Assembly: GCF_000381905.1 (NCBI RefSeq)
Contig: NZ_KB907270.1
Span: 1-64,000, forward strand
Source of the DNA: Paenibacillus fonticola DSM 21315
GTDB lineage: Bacteria > Bacillota > Bacilli > Paenibacillales > Paenibacillaceae
Direction: 5' to 3'
Length of the DNA: 64,000 bases
The position numbers were made by a program, and so were the translations under genes. The notes beneath the pieces are model-generated. The model was not told the DNA's origin, did not search any database, and was given only the letters and a program-made list of their open reading frames with translations. Within the stretch, counting starts at the first letter, position 1. Every line of letters begins with the position of its first letter. Shown in pieces: positions 18,340 to 27,096 of the stretch.

Positions 18340-18447
18340 AAGTATCCCCTTCTATCGGTCCATATTTACTGTTATTGTGACCGGAGGGATAATGAAATAT
18401 ACAGGCTCAGTTGAGGATGATGCGGCTTGTAGCGGGTTGCTGAATTT

Positions 18448-18479
18448 TGTGCAATAAAAAAAACGTCTGTCGACGTTTT
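18448..18479 (-). terminator. Intrinsic terminator after tRNA-Pro
   Basis: AAAACGTC pairs with GACGTTTT around a 4-base loop (18460-18479). The minus strand continues TTTTTTTTATTG. It lies about 100 bases downstream of the tRNA gene. Confidence 0.65.
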
Positions 18480-18577
18480 CTAGGAAAACAGACCGCTTTT
18501 AGCAGTTGTCTTTTATGGAGATTATGGTATTGTTCAGCTCCGCTGAAAACTAATAAACTCTATTCTCTTAAATATTA

Positions 18578-18654
18578 TGGTCGGGACGACACGATTCGAA
18601 CATGCGACCCCCTGGTCCCAAACCAGGTGCTCTACCAAGCTGAGCTACGTCCCG
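18578..18654 (-). tRNA. tRNA-Pro (anticodon TGG)
   Basis: 77 bases including encoded CCA. The 5' arm CGGGACG pairs perfectly with CGTCCCG, followed by discriminator A and CCA. The anticodon stem is CCTGG/CCAGG with loop TTTGGGA, giving TGG at positions 34-36. The T arm reads GTTCGAATC. D-arm AGCTCAGCTTGGTAGAGC is normal. Confidence 0.97.
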
Positions 18655-18763
18655 AAATAGGCTATGAACATACGGTTTACAATTATTGTTCATTTTTTAA
18701 GTCACTTTTAAGATCATACCTATTTCCAAAGAATAAGTCAAGGATTTATTTCCCTTGCCGTAG

Positions 18764-19498
18764 TCATGTTTGACTTTGCGAAAGTTTGTATACTTCGCGG
18801 GCCATTTCTTCAAGGATATAGACGACCGGTATTTGCGTAGTAATATTCGCGTTATTGGCCCATTCTTCCGTAACATAGTAGGAAATGTTGACATCTGCAA
18901 TTTTTCCGATGGTGCAATGCGGATTGTTAGTAATACTTACTATGTTGCTCCCCTTCTGTTTTAATTGATTGATATGGGAAATAGTAGGCTCCGTTTCTCC
19001 AGATACAGACATCGCAATCGTAGTGCTGTTATGCAGAAAATTAGCCATGAGTGGCATATAAGGATCCTTCACATACATCGACAGCTTCCCCATGCTGGAA
19101 AAATATCTTGCCCCGTATTCGGCCAATATTCCCGAGCTTCCCGCCCCTGTAAAAATAACGTTGTCGCAGTTAATAATTAATGATACCGCCTCTTGAATAC
19201 TTGACTTAAAGGCGCCTTTCGAGGATCGCTCCACAAATTCAGCCAAAGCGTATTGACCGCTCTTGACTTGATTTTGCTTGTTCTCGTTCAAATAGAGCTT
19301 CAGACGTACCTTGAATTCCGAAAAACCTTCACAGTTTAATTTTCGGCAAAATCTTAATATCGTGGAAGTGGATACATGCGTTTCATCCGCTAGATCCCGG
19401 ATACGCATATAAATGACTTTATCCATATTTTTACAAATATAATCATATACCAACGTCTCCAGTTCATTAAATGAGGCGATAGTTTTGCTTGAAAACAT
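18764..19498 (-). CDS. MurR/RpiR family transcriptional regulator
   Basis: About 244 residues. The N-terminal HTH_6 domain includes IRDLADETHVSTSTILRFCR and LNCEGFSEFK. The C-terminal SIS domain, which senses a phosphosugar, starts near VIFTGAGSSGILAEY and includes SVSGETEPT. ATG 19498 is chosen for the GGGGAGGA site nine bases upstream. It is divergent from the GH4 gene at 19697, so it most likely controls that gene in response to the phosphorylated sugar substrate. Confidence 0.88.
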   Translation of the reverse strand: MFSSKTIASFNELETLVYDYICKNMDKVIYMRIRDLADETHVSTSTILRFCRKLNCEGFSEFKVRLKLYLNENKQNQVKSGQYALAEFVERSSKGAFKSSIQEAVSLIINCDNVIFTGAGSSGILAEYGARYFSSMGKLSMYVKDPYMPLMANFLHNSTTIAMSVSGETEPTISHINQLKQKGSNIVSITNNPHCTIGKIADVNISYYVTEEWANNANITTQIPVVYILEEMAREVYKLSQSQT

Positions 19499-19564
19499 GC
19501 CGCAGTTCCTCCCCAATCCCGCACGATACTTCGTATCTGTTGCTTCATCATACCATGAAACACG

Positions 19565-19584
19565 TTGTTATTAATATGTAACAA
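19565..19584. promoter_or_regulatory. Inverted repeat in the rpiR/GH4 divergent region
   Basis: TTGTTA and TAACAA are separated by eight bases (TTAATATG), forming a 20-base dyad between the two divergent genes. This is the likely binding place for the RpiR-type regulator, by position only. Confidence 0.45.
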
Positions 19585-19696
19585 GTTCCTTTCGGCGGTA
19601 TTCCAGCCTAAATCGTCCAATCCTATTTACGGTCCCCCCTCCTGATGTCTACAATTTTACTCAACAACAAATATGATGTTAGGGAGGCTATCTGAC

Positions 19697-21025
19697 ATGT
19701 CTGAAGGAATAAAAATTGTAACGATCGGCGGAGGATCCAGCTATACGCCGGAATTGGTCGAAGGGTTAATTAAGCATTATGAAGAGCTGCCTGTACGTGA
19801 GTTGTGGCTGGTAGATATCGAGGAAGGAAAAGAAAAGCTAGAAATCGTCGGTAATTTAGCGCAGCGCATGATCCAAAAAGCCGGCCTCGACATTAAGGTG
19901 CATCTTACGCTGAACCGAAGAGAGGCTCTGCCAGGCGCCGATTTTGTCACAACTCAATTGCGCGTCGGCTTGCTTGATGCCCGGGCCAAAGATGAAAGAA
20001 TACCTCTAAGCCATGGGGTATTGGGGCAGGAAACGAATGGGCCGGGCGGGCTGTTCAAGGGACTTCGCACGATCCCGGTCATTTTGGATATTGTAAATGA
20101 TATTAAAGAGCTGTGCCCGGACGCCTGGCTGATCAACTTTACAAACCCAGCCGGCATGGTTACGGAGGCGGTGCTCCGGTACAGCGATCATAGGAAAATT
20201 GTCGGCTTGTGCAACGTCCCGATCGGCATGGAGATGGGGATCGCCAAACTGCTGGACATTGACCATTCGCGTATTCGCGTAGATTTCGCCGGGCTCAATC
20301 ACATGGTCTTTGGATTGGACGTATACGTGGATGGAGTTAGCGTCAAGGAACGGGTTATCGAGCTGCTCGCCGATCCGTCGAACAGCAGCTTTGTAAAAAA
20401 TATTGAAGGCCTCGGGCTTGAAGCGGAATTTATCCGGGCATTGAATGTCATCACTTGTCCGTATCACTTATATTACTACAAAAGTGCTGAAATGCTGGAG
20501 AAAGAGTTAGCGAACTTTAAAGAAGGAACAACCCGGGCGGAAGTCGTCAAGAAGCTGGAAGAGGAATTGTTTGAGCTCTACAAGGACCCTGAATTAGCGA
20601 TCAAGCCGCCTCAACTGGAAGAGCGCGGTGGGGCCTATTACAGCGATGCTGCGGTACGCCTGATATCGTCTATTTACAACGATAAGCGGGATATTCAGCC
20701 GGTTAACACTATAAATAACGGCGCAATAGCCAATATCCCCTTCGACTCGGCGGTGGAAGTGAGCTGCCTCATTACCAAGGATGGCCCTAAACCGGTCATC
20801 AACGGACATTTGCCCGTTGCCGTCCAAGGCCTCGTGCAGCAGATTAAATCGTTTGAACGCGTAGCCGCTGAAGCTGCTGTGACCGGAAGCTACGATACCG
20901 CTTTATTGGCGATGACCATTAATCCGCTTGTGCCTTCGGACACAATTGGAAAAGCGATTCTGGACGAAATGCTGGAAGCACACAAAGCCTATCTGCCACG
21001 TTTCTTCGCCAAGGCCCAAGCTTAA
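19697..21025 (+). CDS. GH4 family 6-phospho-beta-glucosidase
   Basis: NAD+/Mn2+-dependent glycosidase of about 442 residues acting on phosphorylated disaccharides in the cytoplasm. GH4 marks are the dinucleotide-binding IVTIGGGSSYTPELVEGL at the start, RVGLLDARAKDERIPL, HGVLGQETNGPGG, the metal-binding CNVPIGM and GLNHMVFG. The ATG at 19697 follows GGGAGG. The sequence context (CNVP, with GLNH) suits the phospho-beta-glucosidase branch rather than alpha-galactosidase or LplD, but the exact substrate is inferred. No PTS transporter is nearby, so its substrate must be imported from elsewhere. Confidence 0.88.
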   Translation: MSEGIKIVTIGGGSSYTPELVEGLIKHYEELPVRELWLVDIEEGKEKLEIVGNLAQRMIQKAGLDIKVHLTLNRREALPGADFVTTQLRVGLLDARAKDERIPLSHGVLGQETNGPGGLFKGLRTIPVILDIVNDIKELCPDAWLINFTNPAGMVTEAVLRYSDHRKIVGLCNVPIGMEMGIAKLLDIDHSRIRVDFAGLNHMVFGLDVYVDGVSVKERVIELLADPSNSSFVKNIEGLGLEAEFIRALNVITCPYHLYYYKSAEMLEKELANFKEGTTRAEVVKKLEEELFELYKDPELAIKPPQLEERGGAYYSDAAVRLISSIYNDKRDIQPVNTINNGAIANIPFDSAVEVSCLITKDGPKPVINGHLPVAVQGLVQQIKSFERVAAEAAVTGSYDTALLAMTINPLVPSDTIGKAILDEMLEAHKAYLPRFFAKAQA

Positions 21026-21046
21026 TTATTCAGCTAATAAAAAATT

Positions 21047-21099
21047 AAAGCAAGGAAGCTTTCCCGTTTTTTGCGGGAAAGCTTCCTTGCTTTTTTTAT
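21047..21099 (+). terminator. Intrinsic terminator after the GH4 gene
   Basis: A 20 bp perfect stem starting AAAGCAAGGAAGCTTTCCCG, with a 7-base loop (TTTTTTG), is followed by a run of T. It is one of the strongest terminators in the window. Confidence 0.9.
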
Positions 21100-21154
21100 T
21101 GGACATTTCCAATTTACGGGAGTATACTACAAGTGTATATATCGTATATATACA
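21099..21154 (+). promoter_or_regulatory. Promoter and dyad operator of the gntR-ABC operon
   Basis: TTGGAC (21099-21104) and TATACT (21123-21128) are spaced by 18 bases. Directly downstream, 21134-21154 holds a near-palindrome beginning TGTATATA and ending TATATACA. That position would let the GntR product block its own transcription, as is usual for YtrA-type regulators. Confidence 0.65.
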
Positions 21155-21173
21155 ATAAATTTAAGAGGTCAAA

Positions 21174-21548
21174 ATGAACATTTCCATTTTATATTCATTA
21201 AAACAGCCTATTTACGAACAGATTATGGAGCAGATTATTGCGCAAATCATAAATGGCGAACTGAAAGCAGGAGATCAGCTGCCGTCGATCAGAAAGCTCG
21301 CAAGTGAACTTAAGGTTAGCGTAATTACAACCAAGCGGGCTTATGAGGAGCTGGAAAGAGATGGCTATGTGAACACCGTATTAGGAAAGGGCACCTTCAT
21401 TGTCGGGCAGGACATGGACAACATCAAGTCCATGCAGCTGGAGGTCATCAGGAAAGAATTAGTACGCATCATTCCTGAATGCAAAAAGTACAATATCGGG
21501 CTGACTGAACTACAAAGTTTAGTACAGATCATCTATGAGGAGGAGTAA
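21174..21548 (+). CDS. GntR family (YtrA subfamily) transcriptional regulator
   Basis: 124 residues: a GntR winged helix with QPIYEQIMEQIIAQIINGEL, GDQLPSIRKLASELKVS and YVNTVLGKGTFI, followed by a short two-helix C-terminus, which is the YtrA layout. These regulators are commonly the first gene of an ABC transporter operon responding to cell-envelope stress. AAGAGG precedes the ATG. The ABC ATPase starts five bases after its stop. Confidence 0.9.
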   Translation: MNISILYSLKQPIYEQIMEQIIAQIINGELKAGDQLPSIRKLASELKVSVITTKRAYEELERDGYVNTVLGKGTFIVGQDMDNIKSMQLEVIRKELVRIIPECKKYNIGLTELQSLVQIIYEEE

Positions 21549-21552
21549 TGTT

Positions 21553-22434
21553 TTGAAGGACGAAGAGCACATTCTGGAAGTAAACAATATTAGCAAGAAG
21601 CTGAAAGGGTTTGAATTGCAGCAGGTAAGCTTCTCCCTCAAAAGAGGTTATATCATGGGATTTATAGGTCCTAATGGAGCAGGAAAGAGCACTACGATCC
21701 GCTGCATGATGGGCCTCGCCCATATTGATAGCGGGCAAATCAAGCTGTTTAATACAGATTCTCACACCAATATGAAAGCATTGAAACAACGAATAGGCTT
21801 CGTATATGATCAAAATGTTTTTTTTGAAGATTTAACGGTCGAGAAAAACAGGCAAATCATTTCCATGTTCTATGATGAGTGGGACGATAAAATTTTCTAC
21901 GACTATATCCATAAATTCGGCGTCCCCCTTTCGACGCCTGTAAAATCCTTATCCAAAGGAACAGCGATGAAATTCGCTTTAGCCGTCGCCCTTTCTCACA
22001 ATGCTGAGCTGATCATCATGGATGAGCCTACGTCCGGGCTTGACCCTATTTTCAGAAAGGAATTGCTGGATGTATTGCAGGAAGTGATCCAGGATGCGAA
22101 CAAAGCTATTTTCTTTTCAACCCATAACATTTCGGATCTGGAGCATGTCGCCGATTATATTACCTTTATATATGATGGGAAAATTCAGTTCTGTAAAGAA
22201 ACTGAATCGATACTGGATCATTATGTCACTGTCAAAGGCCCTAAAAGTCTGATGGAACTGGTCGAAGCGCATCGGCCCCTTGCTATAAAGTCAAGCTCGC
22301 TAGGCTTTGAAGCTTTCATGGAAAAAGAGCAGCTGGCACTGCTCAATACCAGCCCCGATTTTAAAATAGAACGCCCTGCACTAGAAGATATTATGTACTA
22401 TCTCGTGAAGTCCAAAAATGATAAAGGAGCCTGA
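21553..22434 (+). CDS. ABC transporter ATP-binding protein (YtrB-like)
   Basis: About 294 residues. Walker A GPNGAGKST, signature variant SLSKGTAMKF, Walker B AELIIMDEPTSGLDP and a switch His in STHNIS are present. TTG 21553 is chosen since AGGAGGAG overlaps the gntR stop a suitable distance upstream; the earlier in-frame ATG would overlap that ribosome site. The cytoplasmic subunit pairs with the permease that starts six bases after it. Substrate unknown; the GntR/YtrA context suggests an envelope-stress export system. Confidence 0.88.
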   Translation: MKDEEHILEVNNISKKLKGFELQQVSFSLKRGYIMGFIGPNGAGKSTTIRCMMGLAHIDSGQIKLFNTDSHTNMKALKQRIGFVYDQNVFFEDLTVEKNRQIISMFYDEWDDKIFYDYIHKFGVPLSTPVKSLSKGTAMKFALAVALSHNAELIIMDEPTSGLDPIFRKELLDVLQEVIQDANKAIFFSTHNISDLEHVADYITFIYDGKIQFCKETESILDHYVTVKGPKSLMELVEAHRPLAIKSSSLGFEAFMEKEQLALLNTSPDFKIERPALEDIMYYLVKSKNDKGA

Positions 22435-22439
22435 ACTCA

Positions 22440-23096
22440 ATGCTGAAGCTGCTTCTAATGGAATTATATACGCAGAAAAAAATTTCCTTTTTTATTCCCG
22501 TTATTCTGCTCCCCCTGTTTCTTTCACTAGGCGATAAAATTTCCGGGACAGACATGTTTCCGACACTGATCTTCAGCTTAGCCGTAGGCTTTATCAGTTA
22601 CTTTATGACAAGCTACTCAAATTCGAATACAGGAGAAACCGACAAACTGCAGTACAAGCTGCTGCTTAGCCTGCCTGTCTCCAGAACATTGCTAATAAGC
22701 GCCAAATATGTAATGGTATGCGTCTGGTGGTTAATCTCTTATGCCTGGCTAATGCTAGTACTCCTTATATTAAAGTACGTGGCCCATGTTCCAATAGCAC
22801 AGCCCATTTTCAACTGGCAGGTCGCCTTCTTCTCTTTATGCTGCTGCTATTTCATGAACTCCATATTTTATCCGCTCTATTACAAATACGGATTTAGGGT
22901 AGCTAATGTGATCGGGATTTTGGTGTTCTTTACGCTATCCAACCTTGCTGGAAAAATAAATTCATTGCCGATTCCCGCCAATTTTACCGCTTTGTTATTC
23001 GATTATCCGCTAGCAGCTTTTGCTACATTCACAGCTGTCCTGATCCTGCTCACATACACTACTACCCTGTACATTTTCACCAAGGCAGATTATTAA
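22440..23096 (+). CDS. ABC-2 type transporter permease
   Basis: 218 residues with six predicted TM helices and conserved SNSNTGETDKLQYKLLLSLP after the second helix, a pattern of the ABC2_membrane_5 group found beside YtrB-like ATPases. It starts with ATG directly after the ATPase. Presumed membrane partner of that ATPase. Confidence 0.85.
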   Translation: MLKLLLMELYTQKKISFFIPVILLPLFLSLGDKISGTDMFPTLIFSLAVGFISYFMTSYSNSNTGETDKLQYKLLLSLPVSRTLLISAKYVMVCVWWLISYAWLMLVLLILKYVAHVPIAQPIFNWQVAFFSLCCCYFMNSIFYPLYYKYGFRVANVIGILVFFTLSNLAGKINSLPIPANFTALLFDYPLAAFATFTAVLILLTYTTTLYIFTKADY

Positions 23097-23221
23097 GGCT
23101 GACGCAAAGATTGACATTAAGATTGACATTAGGCCTGTACAGATTAAAGCCAAATTAGATTAAGGCCAGTTTTATGGCTTTACAAACTGATTTCATAACT
23201 ACGTTTACAACGAGGTGACTT

Positions 23222-23374
23222 ATGAATCTTAAAAACTCGAAAATCTTTTCCTATATAATGGCGGCTATATTTCTCATTATAGCCATATCCCAAGCCGTAA
23301 GCGGGTATTATGCAGCACTATTTCCCTTTGTGTGTGCTTTGATTTTTTTCTATAGAGGTTTTAAACAGCAATAA
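23222..23374 (+). CDS. Small hydrophobic protein, 50 residues
   Basis: ATG 23222 is preceded by GAGGTGA at good spacing and the frame runs 50 codons to TAA. The product starts MNLKNSKIFSYIMAAIFLII and has two hydrophobic helices ending in FFYRGFKQQ. It follows the ABC permease by 125 bases on the same strand. I do not recognise a family. The strong ribosome site and clean two-helix profile favour a real small membrane protein. Confidence 0.55.
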   Translation: MNLKNSKIFSYIMAAIFLIIAISQAVSGYYAALFPFVCALIFFYRGFKQQ

Positions 23375-23485
23375 ACATATCCGTTGTAATAGGCTGGAGC
23401 TGTCCAATAAGTCCCTAAAAAAGTCAGATGGAATACACCGCGTTTTCCGCCTAACTTTTTTTACATCTGCCTTTGCTGATGTGAT

Positions 23486-23588
23486 AACGGACACAACGAA
23501 CGCTATTTGTGAAATAACGAGGAATCTTGGGAGCTAACGGACCTGCGTTCCGCTATGGCTCCCAAAAACCTGTTTAATGCAGTTCAAT
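23486..23588 (-). repeat. Dispersed intergenic repeat, copy 2 (inverted)
   Basis: Reverse complement matches 17473-17574 along its whole length: TGCATTAAACAGG, TAGCGGAACGCAGGTCCGTT, ATTCCTCGTTATTTCA and TGTGTCCGTT are shared or nearly so. It lies between the small membrane gene and the alpha-galactosidase. Confidence 0.8.
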
Positions 23589-23647
23589 ATCGGAACCGTA
23601 GTCACCATATGCCAGCTATTTTATTTGTTTTTATCTTTAAGACAGAG

Positions 23648-23707
23648 TGCACCCGTATCAGGACATTGGAGCCCCTCTAGGTAATCCGATACATTATAGG
23701 GGGTGCA
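23648..23707. repeat. 60-base inverted repeat
   Basis: TGCACCCGTATC at the left is mirrored by GATAC and GGGTGCA at the right, with unpaired bases between. It may be a small mobile-element remnant or a structured RNA end. No target duplication is obvious. Confidence 0.35.
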
Positions 23708-23815
23708 TTATTTATGGCATTTTAAAAGTTTCAACACGATCCAGAATCCGTGAAGCGAAGCAATTGGAATACACTTGGCGGAAAAACGGTTATACTTGCC
23801 TATCTGTCATTCACT

Positions 23816-26017
23816 TCATTCCAATTTCCGCAGCCTCCATGTACAGCTGCGGAAATCGCCATAAATCATATCGACAGGCACTCTAATACCAACGTTCATC
23901 CATTCGTCTCCGCCTGCCGCTTGGTTCAAACCTTCCACCAGATAGGTCGAGCGAGGATCCAAGCCCTGCAGCCGCAAATAGCGGAAGCCCGAATTGGGTT
24001 GGGCCAGTATTTTAAAGTAGCATACAAAAGCCTCCGTGCGTTCCTCATCGACAAACATCCATGCGGCTTCATTGCCTTCAAATGGGCTCAAGAGCCGATA
24101 AAAATCGCCGAATTGGACGAGCGGGCGGATTTGTTTGTACAAGCGAATCTGCTCCTCGACCTGTCTCTGTTCAGCCACAGTCAATGCCGACAAATCCAAT
24201 TCATAACCGAATACGCCGGACATCGCAACATGCCCTCTCATTTCCAGCGGCGTCACCCGACCGACTTGATGATTCGGGACGGCTGTTACATGGGCCCCGA
24301 TCGAGCTGATCGGATAAACGAGGCTTGTGCCGTATTGAATCCGCAAGCGGCTGATCGCATCCGAATTGTCGGATGCCCATGTCTGCGGCATATAGTAGAG
24401 CATTCCGGGATCAAACCTACCTCCGCCGCTGGAGCAGCTCTCGAATAAAATATCGGGAAATCTGGAAGTCAGCGTCTCCAGGACGCGATACAAGCCCAGG
24501 ATATACCGGTGAGCCGTCTCCCGTTGACGTTCGGGCGGCAGTCCAGCTGAACCGACCTCTGTCATGTGCCGGTTCATGTCCCACTTCACATATCGAATCG
24601 GCGCACTTTGCAGCACCTCCGTGAGCTTCTCGATGATGGCGTCGCATACGTCGGTGCGGGAGTAATCGAGCACGAGCTGGTAGCGTCCGGTCGAGCGCGG
24701 CCGATCCGGCACATGGATGACCCAATCTGGGTGATTGCGGTAAAGCTCGCTGTCTTCATTGACCATCTCGGGCTCGAACCAAAGGCCGAACTGCATGCCG
24801 AGACGTGCGATCCGATCCCCAAGCTGCCTGAGGCCGCCGGGCAGCTTCTTCCGATTGACGTCCCAATCGCCCAGCGAAGACGTGTCATCGTCACGTTTGC
24901 CGAACCACCCGTCATCCAGAACAAATAACTCAATGCCATGCTGCCGCGCCTGAACCGCGATCCGCTCGAGCTTCTCTTCGTTAAAGTCGAAATAGGTCGC
25001 TTCCCAATTGTTCACGAGGATCGGGCGCTCCTTATCGCGATACGTACCGCGGCAAAGACGCGTCCGATACAGCCGATGGTAGGTTCTGGACATGCCGCCG
25101 AGGCCTTGATCCGAATAAACGAGTACCGCTTCGGGTGTTTGGAATGATTCTCCCGGTTCAAGCGTCCACATAAAATCGAACGGGTTCAGGCCCAAGGAGA
25201 CTCTTGTCGCATCATACTGATCCACCTCGACGCTGGCTAGAAAATTTCCGCTATACACCAGGCTGAATCCGTATACTTCACCAAAGCGCTCGCCCGTCTC
25301 CTTGCGCATCAAAGCAACAAAAGGATTGTGCTGCGGACTGCTCACCCCGCGTTTGCTGTCGATCGAATGTATCCCTTTCTCCAGGGGCCTGCGCAGCACA
25401 TTCCGTTCGTTCGACCATCCGCCGGATAGGTGAAGCAAATCGAAGTCCGCGTCGTCAAAGTCGACGGAGACGCTGGACGCATGGAGCAGCTTCAGTGTCT
25501 GCTGGCCTGCATTGACGAAGCGAACGGATCGCGTTATCGCATGAAGCGAATCGTAAACCGAGTAGTCGAGGATGACCCGAAGATCCAATACGCTGTCCGT
25601 CAATGTAATCCGCAGCGTGTCCGCTTCTTCCTCGCATTCGACGTATGTGGCAGGCAACCCCGGCAAGCCCGGTTTTCCGGGAATGATCTCGTACGAATCG
25701 AACCGCAAATCCGTTGTCGTAGAGCCGTTCTCCTGCTGGATCCGGTAAGCGGGCGTCCTGAAATCAGACGTGCCGAAGCCCGGATATTCCAGCATCAGCG
25801 TATCGAGCGAAAACTCGCTGTCCTTGCGATGGGGATACGGATTCGGAGATAGCGGACGGTCGATCGATACGATCGGCTTCGTATCGGAAAATCGATGAAT
25901 GCGTTTGCCCCAATAGCGATGCGATAAATAACCGTCCTTGACGATTTGAAGCACATAGCTGGTTCTCTCCGTACTCAGATGAAAGGTTTGTTGACGCGCA
26001 TCAAAATGTATGCTCAC
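23816..26017 (-). CDS. GH36 alpha-galactosidase
   Basis: Intracellular tetramer-type alpha-galactosidase that splits melibiose/raffinose-type sugars. 733 residues, normal for bacterial GH36. N-terminal beta-sandwich is followed by the catalytic barrel: VLDDGWFGKRDDD (about 366-378), FGLWFEPEMVN, nucleophile Asp480 in VKWDMNR, ESCSSGGGRFDPG and acid/base Asp550 in WASDNSD. There is no signal peptide. It is the distal gene of the binding protein-permease-permease cluster, so imported galactosides are hydrolysed inside. Confidence 0.95.
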   Translation of the reverse strand: MSIHFDARQQTFHLSTERTSYVLQIVKDGYLSHRYWGKRIHRFSDTKPIVSIDRPLSPNPYPHRKDSEFSLDTLMLEYPGFGTSDFRTPAYRIQQENGSTTTDLRFDSYEIIPGKPGLPGLPATYVECEEEADTLRITLTDSVLDLRVILDYSVYDSLHAITRSVRFVNAGQQTLKLLHASSVSVDFDDADFDLLHLSGGWSNERNVLRRPLEKGIHSIDSKRGVSSPQHNPFVALMRKETGERFGEVYGFSLVYSGNFLASVEVDQYDATRVSLGLNPFDFMWTLEPGESFQTPEAVLVYSDQGLGGMSRTYHRLYRTRLCRGTYRDKERPILVNNWEATYFDFNEEKLERIAVQARQHGIELFVLDDGWFGKRDDDTSSLGDWDVNRKKLPGGLRQLGDRIARLGMQFGLWFEPEMVNEDSELYRNHPDWVIHVPDRPRSTGRYQLVLDYSRTDVCDAIIEKLTEVLQSAPIRYVKWDMNRHMTEVGSAGLPPERQRETAHRYILGLYRVLETLTSRFPDILFESCSSGGGRFDPGMLYYMPQTWASDNSDAISRLRIQYGTSLVYPISSIGAHVTAVPNHQVGRVTPLEMRGHVAMSGVFGYELDLSALTVAEQRQVEEQIRLYKQIRPLVQFGDFYRLLSPFEGNEAAWMFVDEERTEAFVCYFKILAQPNSGFRYLRLQGLDPRSTYLVEGLNQAAGGDEWMNVGIRVPVDMIYGDFRSCTWRLRKLE

Positions 26018-26280
26018 CTCAAATGCCTCCTAATCCAAAATAATCTCTATTTAAAGTTGAACAATTGATATGAATGTGTGGCAAGTACGTAAAATGTTCC
26101 TACGATCGCTGCTGCTCCCAGATTTTTTTAGAGGATATGGGTTCATAGAAGGTAGAAATCCGGTTACAAAGGCAAACACAAGCTTATGCTCTCGAAGCAG
26201 CTTTCTTTCTGAAAGCTTTCAGTTTCTTCGGAATCATTTATCTCTCTTACCTGCATCCCACTTTTTATTTCATCTTATAG

Positions 26281-27096
26281 CTACCCTTTCACGGCGCCGG
26301 TCGTTAATCCCGTCATAAACCAGCGCTGAAGAAACATGTATAGTATCGTAACTGGCAAGGCCGCCATAAGCGAACCAGCTGCTACCCATCCCACGTTATT
26401 GGTATTCGGCCCGAAAAAGCTGGCAAGCGATACCGTTATCGTTCGCATTTCGTTTTTTTGCAAGAAAAAGACCGAGAACTGATAGTCATTCCACACGCTT
26501 ACACCGGCAAGAATCAGGATTGTGGCCGTTACAGGCTTCAACAGCGGCAAGATCATAATAAAAAATAATTTGAATTTCCCCAGGCCATCGATCAGAGCCG
26601 CTTCATCCAGCTCCCTTGGAATGGTGTTGATGAACCCCGTATACAGAAATACGGCTTGCGACAAATTGAACGTAACATGAAGCAAAACGACACCCCAATA
26701 CGTATTCATGCCGTGAATATCAACGAAAAATTGATATAGCGGGACTAGAATGGTCAGCGGGGGAACGATCAGCGCGGAGATGAAAAAGATATACATCACT
26801 TTGTTCCATTTCGTTTGATACCGCGCCAACGGATAGGAGGCGCAAGCCCCAAGAAATATAATAAGAATCAGGGACACGGCCGTGATCACGACGGTATTGA
26901 GGAAAGCACGATCCATCGACGCGAGATCCCAGGCGTTTGTAAAATTGCTCCAGTCGATCCGTCCCGGCAGCACCCACTTCGAGCTCAGATCACTCATCGG
27001 CTTGGCCGAAGTGGTAATCAATACATAGAAGGGAAGAATGTGCAGCAGGGCGATAACAACGGAAAAAAGTTCACGGAATGCTTTTCTTTGACTCAT
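26281..27096 (-). CDS. Sugar ABC transporter permease (MalG/MsmG type)
   Basis: 271 residues and six TMs, starting MSQRKAFRELFSVVIALLHI. The EAA loop that docks the ATPase reads ELDEAALIDGLGKFKLFFMI-like, with DEAALIDG followed by LPLLKPV. ATG 27096 is chosen because GGAGG is seven bases upstream and the codon overlaps the previous stop as ATGA; the long frame upstream is the reverse shadow of the partner permease. It acts with the permease at 27093 and an ATPase encoded elsewhere (MsiK/MsmX type). Confidence 0.92.
   Translation of the reverse strand: MSQRKAFRELFSVVIALLHILPFYVLITTSAKPMSDLSSKWVLPGRIDWSNFTNAWDLASMDRAFLNTVVITAVSLILIIFLGACASYPLARYQTKWNKVMYIFFISALIVPPLTILVPLYQFFVDIHGMNTYWGVVLLHVTFNLSQAVFLYTGFINTIPRELDEAALIDGLGKFKLFFIMILPLLKPVTATILILAGVSVWNDYQFSVFFLQKNEMRTITVSLASFFGPNTNNVGWVAAGSLMAALPVTILYMFLQRWFMTGLTTGAVKG

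Larger units (their letters stand above)
23375..23815. other. Gene-free stretch with repeats
   Basis: No credible gene. It contains the second copy of the dispersed repeat (23486-23588) and an inverted pair TGCACCC-GTATC / GATAC...GGGTGCA at 23648-23707, resembling the ends of a small element. Short open frames here do not resemble known proteins. Confidence 0.5.

Noticed and set aside
23647..23886. Plus-strand frame MHPYQDIGAPLG with a basic helix RSRIREAKQLEYTWRKNGY
   Set aside because: It runs into the alpha-galactosidase 3' end and no transposase family could be confirmed from this fragment.
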